Assembly: GCA_013334525.1 (NCBI GenBank)
Contig: JAAXXK010000001.1
Coordinates: 1 to 40,767 of the forward strand
Direction of reading: 5' to 3'
DNA from: Chlorobiaceae bacterium
Lineage (GTDB): Bacteria > Bacteroidota > Chlorobiia > Chlorobiales > Chlorobiaceae
Length of the DNA stretch: 40,767 nucleotides
Positions 32,485-40,712 of the stretch are shown here, in pieces. A program made the translations under genes and the position numbers. Under the pieces are notes generated by a model. It saw nothing but the letters and a program-made list of their open reading frames with translations. It had not been told where the DNA came from and made no database searches. Position 1 is the first letter of the stretch, and every line of letters begins with the position of its first letter.

Positions 32485-34267
32485 GGTTCAAAGCGAAAAC
32501 TTTTTCTACAGAAGAGGTGAACGCTTCCGGACTGTGTTTTTCGATCGCCAGAGCCCTTGCCAGCCTGACAAGTCGCTCAACCTGCGGCGGATCAAAAGCG
32601 CCCAATGACTCCAGTCGGTTATCGAACAACAGGGCGGTCTGTTCATCACTCTCTTCGTTGGCCACAAAGAGTACCGATTCGTCAGTGAAGGTTTCCCTCA
32701 GTCCGCCCACATCCGACAGGACCATTGGAATGCAACGCTGGCTCATCTCCAGCACGACATTGGGCATCCCTTCGCACTTGCTTGTGAAGATAAATCCATC
32801 GTATTGCGACAACTCCATCGTCAATACATCATCGACGATACCCCTGTAGCTTATATTCGGAAGATCAAGGCCATATTGTTGAAGATCGCCGGTGACCGGG
32901 CCGAAAAGGTCAAAGCGCTCTTTACTCCGGATGCCGGCGAGCCTTGCCAGTGTTGCGGCTCCCTTCAGGGCCTCGATCCGTGAAACCCACAACCAGCGTT
33001 TCACCCTGCTGCTGTTCTGGAAACGTCCTGAAAGCGCGGATATCTGTTCTTCGACGATCGCTTCGCCGGAACATGCTATACGGGGTGGAATCGTTGCAAC
33101 ACCTTTCTGAGCCAGGGGTCCCCAAAGTTTGGCAAGGCTGGTCGCCATTCGTCCGTTATCGGTAAGGGCGACCGAAAACGGCATGCATCTTTGCGGATAG
33201 CGGGTGCCGTTGGGGACTCCGAGCCCATTCAGCCCCATGCTGAAAAAAGTACAGAATATTTCCATGGAGGTAGAGAGGCCGCGACCGTAATCGGCAACAG
33301 CATCCAAAGCCAATTTCGAATTATTGACGATCAGGGTTTGCGGCCGGATGCTGTTCAGGAACCTGGCGAATATAACCGGAGAGTTATATCCCGGACCGAA
33401 CACATCGGGACAGTGGATGATTTGCGCCTCTTTCAAGGGATCCAGTATTGCCAGGCGATCCCATCCCGAAGCGGATTCTTGTGATTGTTCCGTAACCAGC
33501 ACAAGGACCTTTTTATTCCATTTTTTTACAAAAACATCCACAATATCTGCGGCATACTTTTCTGCTCCCCCTGCACAAAGGAATGGTGTGCAAATCACCA
33601 TGTCGGGGCGCTCCCTTACGGCGCTGAATATGGCTCCTGTGTCAATATTGCGGCGATCGGCGAGGTTTGGTGCATCGAATTCCCTGAGTGACGGGATGCA
33701 CAACGCCCCCGGGGCGAGAATGGTGGGTTCGAACGGCGTCTGGCCCATTATCTGGGCGACCACATTATCCATCGAATTTTTCAACCGGTAGGCAACCGGG
33801 ACCCCGAGAAAGGTCAGTTTGTTCCAGAACTGGGCGTCGCAGCCATTCATCCTGGCAGCCTCTCCCGACAGCACGGTCAGTAAAGGGTTGAACGGACGCC
33901 CTTCAAACAAGCCATATTCGAGCCAATGCTTAAATGGGTCCAGCCTGGCGGCAGCAACGTCGGGATACCTGCGCAAATAAAGATCCCCATTGAAATGGCT
34001 TGATACCAGGTCAATAAACTCCTTTTCTGCGGCGTCCAGTGTATCATAGTCAAACGAACGGTTCGCAACACCTGTCAGTGTTGAACCTGAATGGCCGGGG
34101 AGGCCAGGGTTCAGTAACCCGAGGCTATCAGGTGCTGGCTGAGAAGCCGGATCGGCCCCGGAAAATTTATTTATTGCCCTCTGAAATGATAATCGGAAAG
34201 TTTTTAGGGATTTCATCGGTATCGATTCATCTTGGACAGCTTTCTGGATATGGATCTTGCGGAACAT
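32477..34267 (-). CDS. Large glycosyltransferase with GT4-like C-terminal domain
   Basis: A 596-residue protein. The C-terminal half is GT-B, family 4-like: 'LWVSRIEALKGAATLARLAG' (a variant of the 'GRL...KG' strand), 'DGFIFTSKCEGMPNVVLEM' (E-x7-E motif) and 'PMVLSDVGGLRETF'. The N-terminal ~120 residues include 'NGDLYLRRYPDVAAA' and 'FKHWLEYGLFEGRPFNPLL', a short module I recall at the N-terminus of many surface-glycan glycosyltransferases. The middle has 'VICTPFLCAGGAEKYAADIV', the acceptor-side loop of GT4 enzymes. The start at 34267 is uncertain; M18 is an alternative. Followed by the overlapping GT2 gene. Confidence 0.84.
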   Translation of the reverse strand: MFRKIHIQKAVQDESIPMKSLKTFRLSFQRAINKFSGADPASQPAPDSLGLLNPGLPGHSGSTLTGVANRSFDYDTLDAAEKEFIDLVSSHFNGDLYLRRYPDVAAARLDPFKHWLEYGLFEGRPFNPLLTVLSGEAARMNGCDAQFWNKLTFLGVPVAYRLKNSMDNVVAQIMGQTPFEPTILAPGALCIPSLREFDAPNLADRRNIDTGAIFSAVRERPDMVICTPFLCAGGAEKYAADIVDVFVKKWNKKVLVLVTEQSQESASGWDRLAILDPLKEAQIIHCPDVFGPGYNSPVIFARFLNSIRPQTLIVNNSKLALDAVADYGRGLSTSMEIFCTFFSMGLNGLGVPNGTRYPQRCMPFSVALTDNGRMATSLAKLWGPLAQKGVATIPPRIACSGEAIVEEQISALSGRFQNSSRVKRWLWVSRIEALKGAATLARLAGIRSKERFDLFGPVTGDLQQYGLDLPNISYRGIVDDVLTMELSQYDGFIFTSKCEGMPNVVLEMSQRCIPMVLSDVGGLRETFTDESVLFVANEESDEQTALLFDNRLESLGAFDPPQVERLVRLARALAIEKHSPEAFTSSVEKVFALNHD

Positions 34268-34535
34268 CCACGACCGCCTGACAGCTCACTCATTCCCCCA
34301 CCTGCATTAAGGACATATTTTGCAATCCCCGGGTAATGTTGCCTTGTCATGCTTTACGGATTTCGACTGATCGATATGTTACCATTTTTATACGTTAAGC
34401 GTCTCGATTTATTTTAATAAAAAAATATTTTTCCTATGCGATTTTTCAGCAAGGTTCGAGATGACTTTTTGACGCTCTCCTCTGGTATATGCATCTTCTG
34501 TTCGACGAACGTGCAGGAGACAGGCGAGAATCTCT

Positions 34536-34580
34536 ATCCCGACTCGTCGGTACGAGCAGGCAATTGAATCGCGCAACAGG
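34536..34580 (-). repeat. Copy 2 of a 45-bp dispersed repeat
   Basis: Its reverse complement begins CCTGTTGCGCGATTC and ends CCGACGAGTCGGGAT, the same ends and same length as 14202-14246, with about eight differences in the middle. The copy contains the small palindrome CCGACTCGTCGG. Confidence 0.75.
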
Positions 34581-34649
34581 ATAACAGGGGTTTCGTAAAT
34601 GTGTCGGTTTTGAAAACTCCTGCAGTCCAGTGCGGGATTCTTTTGAATA

Positions 34650-34681
34650 ATATTTCAACTGTTCAACAATAGTTGTAATAT
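34650..34681 (+). promoter_or_regulatory. Probable ArsR operator (32-bp dyad)
   Basis: ATATTTCAACTGT (34650-34662) and ATAGTTGTAATAT (34669-34681) are inverted repeats matching at 11 of 13 positions, separated by TCAACA. The dyad ends 5 bp before the arsR start codon, where a bound repressor would block transcription or translation of its own operon. ArsR/SmtB proteins bind dyads of this kind. Confidence 0.65.
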
Positions 34682-34686
34682 AGATC

Positions 34687-35046
34687 ATGAACAAAAATAC
34701 AGCCATAACGATTTTTGAATCCCTCTCCTCGGCCATACGCCTTGATGTCTATCGTTTGCTTATCAGGATGGGCAATGAAGGCATGGTTGCCGGTGAGATT
34801 TCTTCAACGCTCGATGTCCCGTCGACCAATCTCTCGTTTCACCTGAAAGCCCTTACGCATTCAGGACTGATCAACGTAGAGCAGGAAGGGCGTTTCCAGC
34901 GCTACCGGGCCAACCTTCCCATGATGTTGGGAGTGATTGCCTATCTCACCGATGAGTGCTGCGCAGGAACCCCAGGAAAGTGTGGTGACTTCAGCGCCGG
35001 GACAATCTGCTCACAGGGCGCAGAGTCCGGATCGGGTAAGTGCTGA
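34687..35046 (+). CDS. arsR: Arsenite-responsive repressor ArsR
   Basis: A 119-residue ArsR/SmtB winged-helix repressor. DNA-binding part about 8-78: 'AIRLDVYRLL', recognition helix in 'STNLSFHLKALTHSGLI' and wing 'EQEGRFQRYRAN'. The arsenite site is not the classical CVC in the recognition helix; instead the C-terminus has C91, C92 and C99 ('ECCAGTPGKC'), like the Acidithiobacillus-type ArsR where two vicinal cysteines and a third bind As(III). Two more cysteines (C108, C119) lie in the tail. Release from the dyad at 34650-34681 on arsenite binding would induce the genes that follow. Confidence 0.92.
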   Translation: MNKNTAITIFESLSSAIRLDVYRLLIRMGNEGMVAGEISSTLDVPSTNLSFHLKALTHSGLINVEQEGRFQRYRANLPMMLGVIAYLTDECCAGTPGKCGDFSAGTICSQGAESGSGKC

Positions 35047-35123
35047 GGCCAGGGGCCTGAAAAAGGCAATGGCAATAATAGAGGGATTATTGAAATCAAA
35101 GGAAGAGCAAACAATTCAGCCCG

Positions 35124-35603
35124 ATGAACATTCTTTTTCTGTGTACAGGAAACTCATGCCGATCGATTCTCGGAGAAGCCACCTTCAACCACCTTGCCCC
35201 GGATGGCTGGAGAGCCATGAGTGCCGGCAGCAAGCCAGCTGGTTATGTACATCCCCGATCAATTGCCCTTCTGGAGCGGGAAGGCATATCGACAGCCGGA
35301 TACCATAGCAAGTCCTGGGACAATCTTCCCTTAAGGCCCGATATTGTCATCACCGTATGCTCAAATGCCGCAGGAGAAACATGCCCGGCGTTCCTCGGCC
35401 CGGTGATGCGCGCCCATTGGGGGGTAGAAGATCCGGCTCACGCTACTGGCACAGAGCTGGAGATCGACGCGGCCTTCAAGGCAGCTTACGACATCCTGCG
35501 CTTCCGGATCGAAGCGTTCCTCTGCCTGCCGCTCGAAGAGCTGAAGAATCTTCCCGGCCGCATGAAGATCGAACTGGATCGTATAGGCACACTGTTACCG
35601 TAA
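35124..35603 (+). CDS. arsC: Arsenate reductase ArsC, thioredoxin-coupled (LMW phosphatase family)
   Basis: A 159-residue cytoplasmic enzyme reducing arsenate to arsenite. The P-loop 'CTGNSCRS' places the nucleophile at C7 with R13, and the redox relay is C79 and C86 in 'VCSNAAGETCP', the same spacing as the C82/C89 pair of the plasmid pI258 enzyme. This family regenerates through thioredoxin, unlike the glutaredoxin-type E. coli ArsC; trxA and trxB lie about 3.5 kb upstream. 'WGVEDPAHATG' near residue 110 is also typical. The C-terminus is longer than in pI258 ArsC (131). Second gene of the operon, 77 bp after arsR. Confidence 0.94.
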   Translation: MNILFLCTGNSCRSILGEATFNHLAPDGWRAMSAGSKPAGYVHPRSIALLEREGISTAGYHSKSWDNLPLRPDIVITVCSNAAGETCPAFLGPVMRAHWGVEDPAHATGTELEIDAAFKAAYDILRFRIEAFLCLPLEELKNLPGRMKIELDRIGTLLP

Positions 35604-35636
35604 ACATCATTATAAAATCAAACGGAGATATTGAGC

Positions 35637-35993
35637 ATGAAATCAATACAGGTATTTGAGCCGGCCCTTTGCTGCAGCACAGGCGTTTGCGGCGTCGACG
35701 TCGACCAGGCCCTCGTCACATTCACGGGGGATATGGCATGGGCAAAGCAGAACGGCGTTTCGGTCGAGCGCTTCAACCTCGCCCAGCAGCCGCTGCTTTT
35801 TGCCGAAAACGCGATAGTCAGGGAGTTTCTTGATCGCTCGGGACAGGAGGCATTGCCGCTTACCCTGGTCGGAGGCGACATCGTCCTTGCCGGCATCTAC
35901 CCCTCCCGTGCAGATCTGGCCCGCTGGTCAGGCGTTTCCCTGACGACAGCGGCGGCAACGAAAAGCTGCTGCTCCGGCAAGAGCTGTTGCTGA
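35637..35993 (+). CDS. arsD: Arsenite chaperone / weak repressor ArsD
   Basis: A 118-residue thioredoxin-fold metallochaperone that hands As(III) to ArsA. Required cysteines are C12, C13 and C18 ('LCCSTGVC'), and the two C-terminal vicinal pairs are C111-C112 and C117-C118 ('SCCSGKSCC'), matching the E. coli pattern closely. 'LPLTLVGGDIVLAG' is the usual core strand. Start 35637 has GGAG upstream. Its stop (35991-35993) runs into the AAGGA ribosome site of arsA, so the two are translated together. Confidence 0.95.
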   Translation: MKSIQVFEPALCCSTGVCGVDVDQALVTFTGDMAWAKQNGVSVERFNLAQQPLLFAENAIVREFLDRSGQEALPLTLVGGDIVLAGIYPSRADLARWSGVSLTTAAATKSCCSGKSCC

Positions 35994-36007
35994 AAGGAAT
36001 TGAACCA

Positions 36008-37792
36008 ATGAAGTTTCTTCATCAACCTCCTCGCTATCTCTTTTTTACCGGAAAAGGGGGCGTGGGCAAGACCTCCATTGCCTGCGCGACGGCCATGCAG
36101 CTCGCCGATCAAGGCCGGCGCGTACTCCTGGTCAGCACTGATCCCGCATCAAACGTGGGGCAGGTATTCGGCGTGGAGATAGGCAACCGGATTACCCCCA
36201 TGGTTGAAGCGTCGCCCAATCTCTTCGCGCTCGAGATCGACCCCCAGGCAGCAGCCCGGGCCTATCGGGAGCGGATTGTCGCTCCTGTTCGAGGCATATT
36301 GCCCGAAGCAGTCGTGAAGGGCATCGAAGAGCAGCTCTCCGGTGCATGCACTACGGAAATCGCCGCATTCGACGAGTTTACAGCCCTTCTTACCGATACG
36401 GCATTGACGGAGGGTTATGAGCACATCGTTTTCGATACGGCCCCAACAGGGCACACCATCCGCCTGCTCCAGTTGCCCGGGGCATGGAGCGGCTTTCTCG
36501 AAGCCTCAAAAGATGGCGCATCATGCCTTGGCCCCCTTGCCGGGCTTGAAAAACAGCGCACGCAGTACAGGGGAGCCGTCGAGGCTCTCGCTGACCCGTC
36601 AAAGACACGTCTTGTCCTGGTCGCCAGAGCACAGCAGGTTACGTTGCGCGAGGTTGCCCGGACCCATGACGAACTCGCCGCAGTCGGTCTCTCAAGGCAA
36701 TACCTCGTCATCAATGGCTTGCTGCCTTCATCTGAAGCGCAGCAGGACCAGCTTGCGGCAGCAATCCATGAGCGTGAGCAATCGGCGCTCTCTTCCATGC
36801 CGGAGTCGCTGAGATCGCTGCCCTGTGACCGGCTCCTACTCAAGCCCTTCAACCTCGTCGGGCTCGATGCACTTCGAAAGCTGCTTCATGAAGGCGCTTC
36901 CGTCGCGACTGAAGCCGAAAAGATTGATCTGCCATCGGCAATACAGGCGCCGGATCTATGCTCGCTGGCTGACGAAATCGCATCCGCTGGTCATGGGCTC
37001 ATCATGTTCATGGGCAAAGGCGGGGTAGGGAAAACCACTCTTGCGGCCGTTCTTGCCATTGAACTTGCCCATCGGGGCCTGCCGGTGCATCTGAGCACTT
37101 CAGATCCGGCGGCGCACCTTGCAGAAACGCTGGAAGGAACCCTGGAGAACCTTTCAGTCAGCAGGATCGATCCGCTCGAGGAGACCGAACGATATCGCCG
37201 AAAGGTGCTGGAGACCAACGGCGCCACTCTCGATCAGGAGGCTCGGGCGCTCCTGGAAGAGGACCTGCGCTCGCCCTGTACCGAAGAGATTGCGGTATTC
37301 CAGGCATTTTCGAGAATCATCCGAGAGGCGGACAGGAAGTTCGTCGTCATGGATACCGCTCCGACAGGACATACCCTTTTGTTGCTTGATGCGACAGGCG
37401 CCTACCACCGGGAAATCACACGCCAGAGCGGTGACTTGTCCCAGCCGGCCTTCACTCCGATGATGCAGTTGCAGGATCCCGCCCATACAAGGGTGATCAT
37501 TGCCACCGTCGCTGAACCGACACCTGTGCTGGAGGCGGCAGGGCTCCAGGAGGATCTGCGTCGTGCAGGCATCGAACCATGGGCGTGGGTAATCAACAAC
37601 TGTATTGCCTTGAACCCTCCACAATCGCTCCTCTTGAGGCAGCGGGCTTTCAACGAGCTGCGGGAGATAGAGGCTATCGCTACCCGGTTCTCAAAGCGAT
37701 TCGCCATCGTTCCGCTCCTGAAAAATGAGCCTGTAGGCATCCCCCAATTGCTTCATTTGATACATCGGAATGCTCCTGACAGGAGCGAGTAA
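36008..37792 (+). CDS. arsA: Arsenite-translocating ATPase ArsA (two-domain)
   Basis: A 594-residue cytoplasmic ATPase that energises arsenite export. Two homologous halves each have a P-loop 'GKGGVGKT' (about 15-22 and 336-343) and a signature 'DTAPTGHT' (about 143-150 and again in the second half). The metalloid-site cysteines are C114 ('SGACTTEIAAF'), C173 ('GASCLGPLAG') and C424 ('SPCTEEIAVF'), aligned with C113, C172 and C422 of plasmid R773 ArsA. Start 36008 is chosen for the AAGGA at 35994-35998. Its partner here is an Acr3 carrier and not ArsB, so coupling to the membrane protein is less certain than in E. coli. Confidence 0.96.
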   Translation: MKFLHQPPRYLFFTGKGGVGKTSIACATAMQLADQGRRVLLVSTDPASNVGQVFGVEIGNRITPMVEASPNLFALEIDPQAAARAYRERIVAPVRGILPEAVVKGIEEQLSGACTTEIAAFDEFTALLTDTALTEGYEHIVFDTAPTGHTIRLLQLPGAWSGFLEASKDGASCLGPLAGLEKQRTQYRGAVEALADPSKTRLVLVARAQQVTLREVARTHDELAAVGLSRQYLVINGLLPSSEAQQDQLAAAIHEREQSALSSMPESLRSLPCDRLLLKPFNLVGLDALRKLLHEGASVATEAEKIDLPSAIQAPDLCSLADEIASAGHGLIMFMGKGGVGKTTLAAVLAIELAHRGLPVHLSTSDPAAHLAETLEGTLENLSVSRIDPLEETERYRRKVLETNGATLDQEARALLEEDLRSPCTEEIAVFQAFSRIIREADRKFVVMDTAPTGHTLLLLDATGAYHREITRQSGDLSQPAFTPMMQLQDPAHTRVIIATVAEPTPVLEAAGLQEDLRRAGIEPWAWVINNCIALNPPQSLLLRQRAFNELREIEAIATRFSKRFAIVPLLKNEPVGIPQLLHLIHRNAPDRSE

Positions 37793-37828
37793 TCAGCCTT
37801 GATTCATACATCACAACCATGAATACCT

Positions 37829-38902
37829 ATGTCCGTTCAATGTGAAATCACAGCTAAAGCATCAGAAGATGCGCCTATGAGCGTTTTCGAACGTTACCTG
37901 ACCGTCTGGGTGTTTCTCTGTATCCTCATCGGTATCGCGCTTGGCCAGTTCCTTCCCGGCCTGTTCCAGGCAATAGGACGCATGGAGGTCGCGCAGGTCA
38001 ACCTTCCTGTCGGCCTTCTCATCTGGGTGATGATCATTCCGATGTTGGTCAAAGTCGATTTCGGTGCCCTGCACGAAGTTCGCCAGCACGTTCGCGGCAT
38101 CGGCGTCACACTGGTGGTGAACTGGCTTGTCAAGCCATTCTCGATGGCCTTTCTTGGATGGTTCTTCATTCGTAACCTTTTTGCGCCGATGCTGCCCGCC
38201 GGGCAGATCGACAGCTACATTGCCGGTCTTATCCTCCTTGCGGCGGCCCCCTGTACGGCGATGGTCTTTGTGTGGAGTCGCCTGACCAAAGGCGATCCAC
38301 TCTTCACGCTCTCGCAGGTTGCACTGAACGACCTCATCATGGTTGTGGCCTTCGCCCCGCTGGTGGCCCTGCTGCTCGGTATATCGGCCATCACGGTGCC
38401 GTGGGCTACGTTGATCACCTCGGTTGGGCTCTACATCGTCATTCCGGTCATTCTTGCCCAGCTTTGGCGAAAATCGCTGTTATCAAAAGGGCAGGCGGCT
38501 TTCGATACCGCGATGGAGAAGATCGGGCCATGGTCCATCACAGCCCTGCTGGCCACGCTTGTGCTCCTGTTTGCGTTTCAGGGGGAGGCGATCCTGAAAC
38601 AGCCGCTCGTTATCGCCCTGCTTGCCGTTCCCATTCTCGTCCAGGTGTTTTTCAATTCGGCCCTGGCCTACGGGCTTAATCGCCTGCTTGGAGAAAAACA
38701 CTCCGTTGCCGGCCCTTCGGCCCTGATCGGCGCTTCCAACTTTTTCGAGTTGGCGGTTGCCGCCGCAATCAGTTTGTTCGGATTTAACTCCGGCGCTGCA
38801 CTAGCAACCGTAGTGGGCGTACTCATCGAGGTGCCGGTGATGCTTCTTGTGGTCCGTATCGTCAATGGGTCAAAAGATTGGTACGAACAAAAAACGGCTT
38901 AG
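37829..38902 (+). CDS. acr3: Arsenite efflux carrier, Acr3 family
   Basis: A 357-residue inner-membrane protein of about ten helices exporting As(OH)3/arsenite. Family hallmarks: 'RYLTVWVFLCILIGIALG', 'GLLIWVMIIPMLVKVDF', conserved C142 in 'APCTAMVFVWS', 'QVALNDLIMV', and E334 in 'GVLIEVPVML'; the Cys and Glu correspond to residues essential in characterised Acr3. ATG at 37829 gives a 16-residue extra N-terminus; a start at 37877 (MSVFERYL) is equally plausible. Last gene of the ars operon, followed by a strong terminator. Confidence 0.94.
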   Translation: MSVQCEITAKASEDAPMSVFERYLTVWVFLCILIGIALGQFLPGLFQAIGRMEVAQVNLPVGLLIWVMIIPMLVKVDFGALHEVRQHVRGIGVTLVVNWLVKPFSMAFLGWFFIRNLFAPMLPAGQIDSYIAGLILLAAAPCTAMVFVWSRLTKGDPLFTLSQVALNDLIMVVAFAPLVALLLGISAITVPWATLITSVGLYIVIPVILAQLWRKSLLSKGQAAFDTAMEKIGPWSITALLATLVLLFAFQGEAILKQPLVIALLAVPILVQVFFNSALAYGLNRLLGEKHSVAGPSALIGASNFFELAVAAAISLFGFNSGAALATVVGVLIEVPVMLLVVRIVNGSKDWYEQKTA

Positions 38903-38942
38903 TCCGCAGGGCAACCCTGGCGGTTCAGGTTTTACCGGCAAG

Positions 38943-38980
38943 AGAAAAGGCGCTTCGATGAGGCGCCTTTTCTTTTTTTA
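38943..38980 (+). terminator. Terminator of the ars operon
   Basis: AGAAAAGGCGC (38943-38953) and GCGCCTTTTCT (38963-38973) form a perfect 11-bp stem with a 9-nt loop, running into TTTTTTT. It lies 41 bp after the acr3 stop. Confidence 0.92.
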
Positions 38981-39062
38981 CCTTTCCCGGTTTGCTGAAA
39001 TGCGGCTCATGCCGGCGTTATCATCAAGCAACGTCTGCATGAGCTGGAGCGCATTGTCTCAA

Positions 39063-40712
39063 TCAAAGATGAGGTCGTACCAGGTTTATGAGTGTATCAG
39101 CGCCGAGCTTGGTCGGCACGATGCCTGGTTTGGTTATCTTGTTCGGCGCCGAAAAGCCGAATGGCAGCTTTTCAGCTACTGGAATTGCCTTTTTCAATAT
39201 CACAGGCGATCCCGGTTTAATCACGGTCAGCGTGCGGAAATCAGATGTCCAGCCATATGGCCAACTGTAACCGTTTGTCACCCTGGCAGTTGCGGAGATA
39301 CGGAACAGATAGGCGCATGTCCTTGGCGGAACCCATTCGGCAGGCGAGGCGGGATAGGTCTTGTTGGTAACCCCGTTCCAGCTGTGGGCCGGAGTCCGGT
39401 GAGCCGGATACGAATCAGTCGCTATATCCACCCTGGAACCGGCACCATACTCTGCCGAAAGGGTATATGACCAGAGATCTCCTTCGGGGTCTGTGGCGTT
39501 GAATACGAACTGCAGGCCATCGGCGGCATCGGTCATCGTTTCGATGGCGCATGGCGCAACCGAAGCGCCGTTGTGCAGCACATCGATAAGCTGGACATTG
39601 GGAAGGGCGTTGTCCAGGCGTAGCGTAAGGGTTTGTGCCGGTGAGGCAACCGGCGCATTGAGCGGGTTGAAGAAAGCGATCTGGAACTGGTGCAGATTAT
39701 TCGAAAACGAGGTCGATGACCACTCAAAGAGCAGTGCCTTGATGGAGTAGTCCAGTGCCGGGTCGACGAAGCGATACATATCATCGGCGTCCGGGGAGAA
39801 TGATTCCCATACGTGGGTCACTCCGGTCCAGCGGAAATTGCTCCAGCTCTGTCGTATCGGCAGGAATGTAGCGGCAGCGATCTCGGCAGGAGTGTTGCCA
39901 GACCGATGCAGCACCCTGTACTTGCGGGCTCCTGCACTCCAGAGTGACGGAAGCGCGGTCGTATTGCCGATAAAGTCAAGAACTCCTCCGAATGCAGCTT
40001 CATCGGGCATGATCCTGTAGGTCTCGGTGATCGTTGCATAACCGTCTGGTCCGATGCGTGATGCCGGGATGAGCCCGACCCCGCCGATCAGGACTCCTGC
40101 TGTCCCGGCCGGATAGATTGGTGTTGGGCCAGTAGCGAGCACGATCTGGTTGAAGTTGTTGAACGCGCTCATCGGACTGGCAGGGAATTCATAGACGAAT
40201 CCCGGGGTGCTGGACGCTACCCTGAGGCCGAAACGAATGATGGGCGGGGGTAATGACGGGTCGATGGTGATTCCGAGTTCGCTGAGTTTCAGGCGCATCT
40301 CCCATATGCGATGATTTGCGGCCGAACGGGGCGATGGACCGAATCCCACCCTTGTGGATGATGGGATGACCTGAGAGTTAGGTGCAGGATAACAGGCATC
40401 AGGATAGGCCATCAGCCAACGGCCAAGCCGGTTTGGATCATCAGGCCAGGGGCTGAAGAGCAGGTCTCGGTTCGTTGAAACAGCCCTGTTGTTGTCGATG
40501 TCGATGACGAACCAGAAATAGTCGTTGGTTCCGACATCATTGCCGGTATCGCCGACAAGATCAAGCGCGATATACACGCTGTCATCATCGTTCTTGACCA
40601 GCAGCCACCCGGCAGGGATTGGCATGATACCTGCACTTGCCCACTCTGAATCAGGCAAAATACCGTCAAGCGCAATCGTTGCGCCTGGCCATACACTTCT
40701 TACAATAGCCAT
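39063..40712 (-). CDS. Unidentified large protein with CBM9/DOMON-like N-terminus
   Basis: A 549-residue protein, start fixed by a strong ribosome site (GGAGGTG, 40717-40723 on the minus strand). Residues about 8-90 resemble carbohydrate-binding family 9/DOMON beta-sandwiches: 'IALDGILPDSEWASAG', 'DDDSVYIALDLVGDTG', 'YFWFVIDIDNN'. The rest is beta-rich, with a mid-region 'YRVLHRSGNTPAEIAAATF' and C-terminal Ig-like strands ('FVFNATDPEGDLWSYTLS', 'YGWTSDFRTLTVIK'), ending in a Lys/Pro-rich tail. Surface-binding architecture is expected, yet no signal peptide is visible at the N-terminus, which begins 'MAIVRSVWPG'. Function unknown. The upstream region runs off the window. Confidence 0.8.
   Translation of the reverse strand: MAIVRSVWPGATIALDGILPDSEWASAGIMPIPAGWLLVKNDDDSVYIALDLVGDTGNDVGTNDYFWFVIDIDNNRAVSTNRDLLFSPWPDDPNRLGRWLMAYPDACYPAPNSQVIPSSTRVGFGPSPRSAANHRIWEMRLKLSELGITIDPSLPPPIIRFGLRVASSTPGFVYEFPASPMSAFNNFNQIVLATGPTPIYPAGTAGVLIGGVGLIPASRIGPDGYATITETYRIMPDEAAFGGVLDFIGNTTALPSLWSAGARKYRVLHRSGNTPAEIAAATFLPIRQSWSNFRWTGVTHVWESFSPDADDMYRFVDPALDYSIKALLFEWSSTSFSNNLHQFQIAFFNPLNAPVASPAQTLTLRLDNALPNVQLIDVLHNGASVAPCAIETMTDAADGLQFVFNATDPEGDLWSYTLSAEYGAGSRVDIATDSYPAHRTPAHSWNGVTNKTYPASPAEWVPPRTCAYLFRISATARVTNGYSWPYGWTSDFRTLTVIKPGSPVILKKAIPVAEKLPFGFSAPNKITKPGIVPTKLGADTLINLVRPHL

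Larger units (their letters stand above)
34268..34686. other. 419-bp divergent intergenic region before the ars operon
   Basis: No gene is seen. It holds an AT-rich block (about 34405-34440), the second copy of the 45-bp dispersed repeat (34536-34580) and the ArsR-type dyad (34650-34681). Promoters of both the minus-strand glycosyltransferase operon and the ars operon must lie here. Confidence 0.55.
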
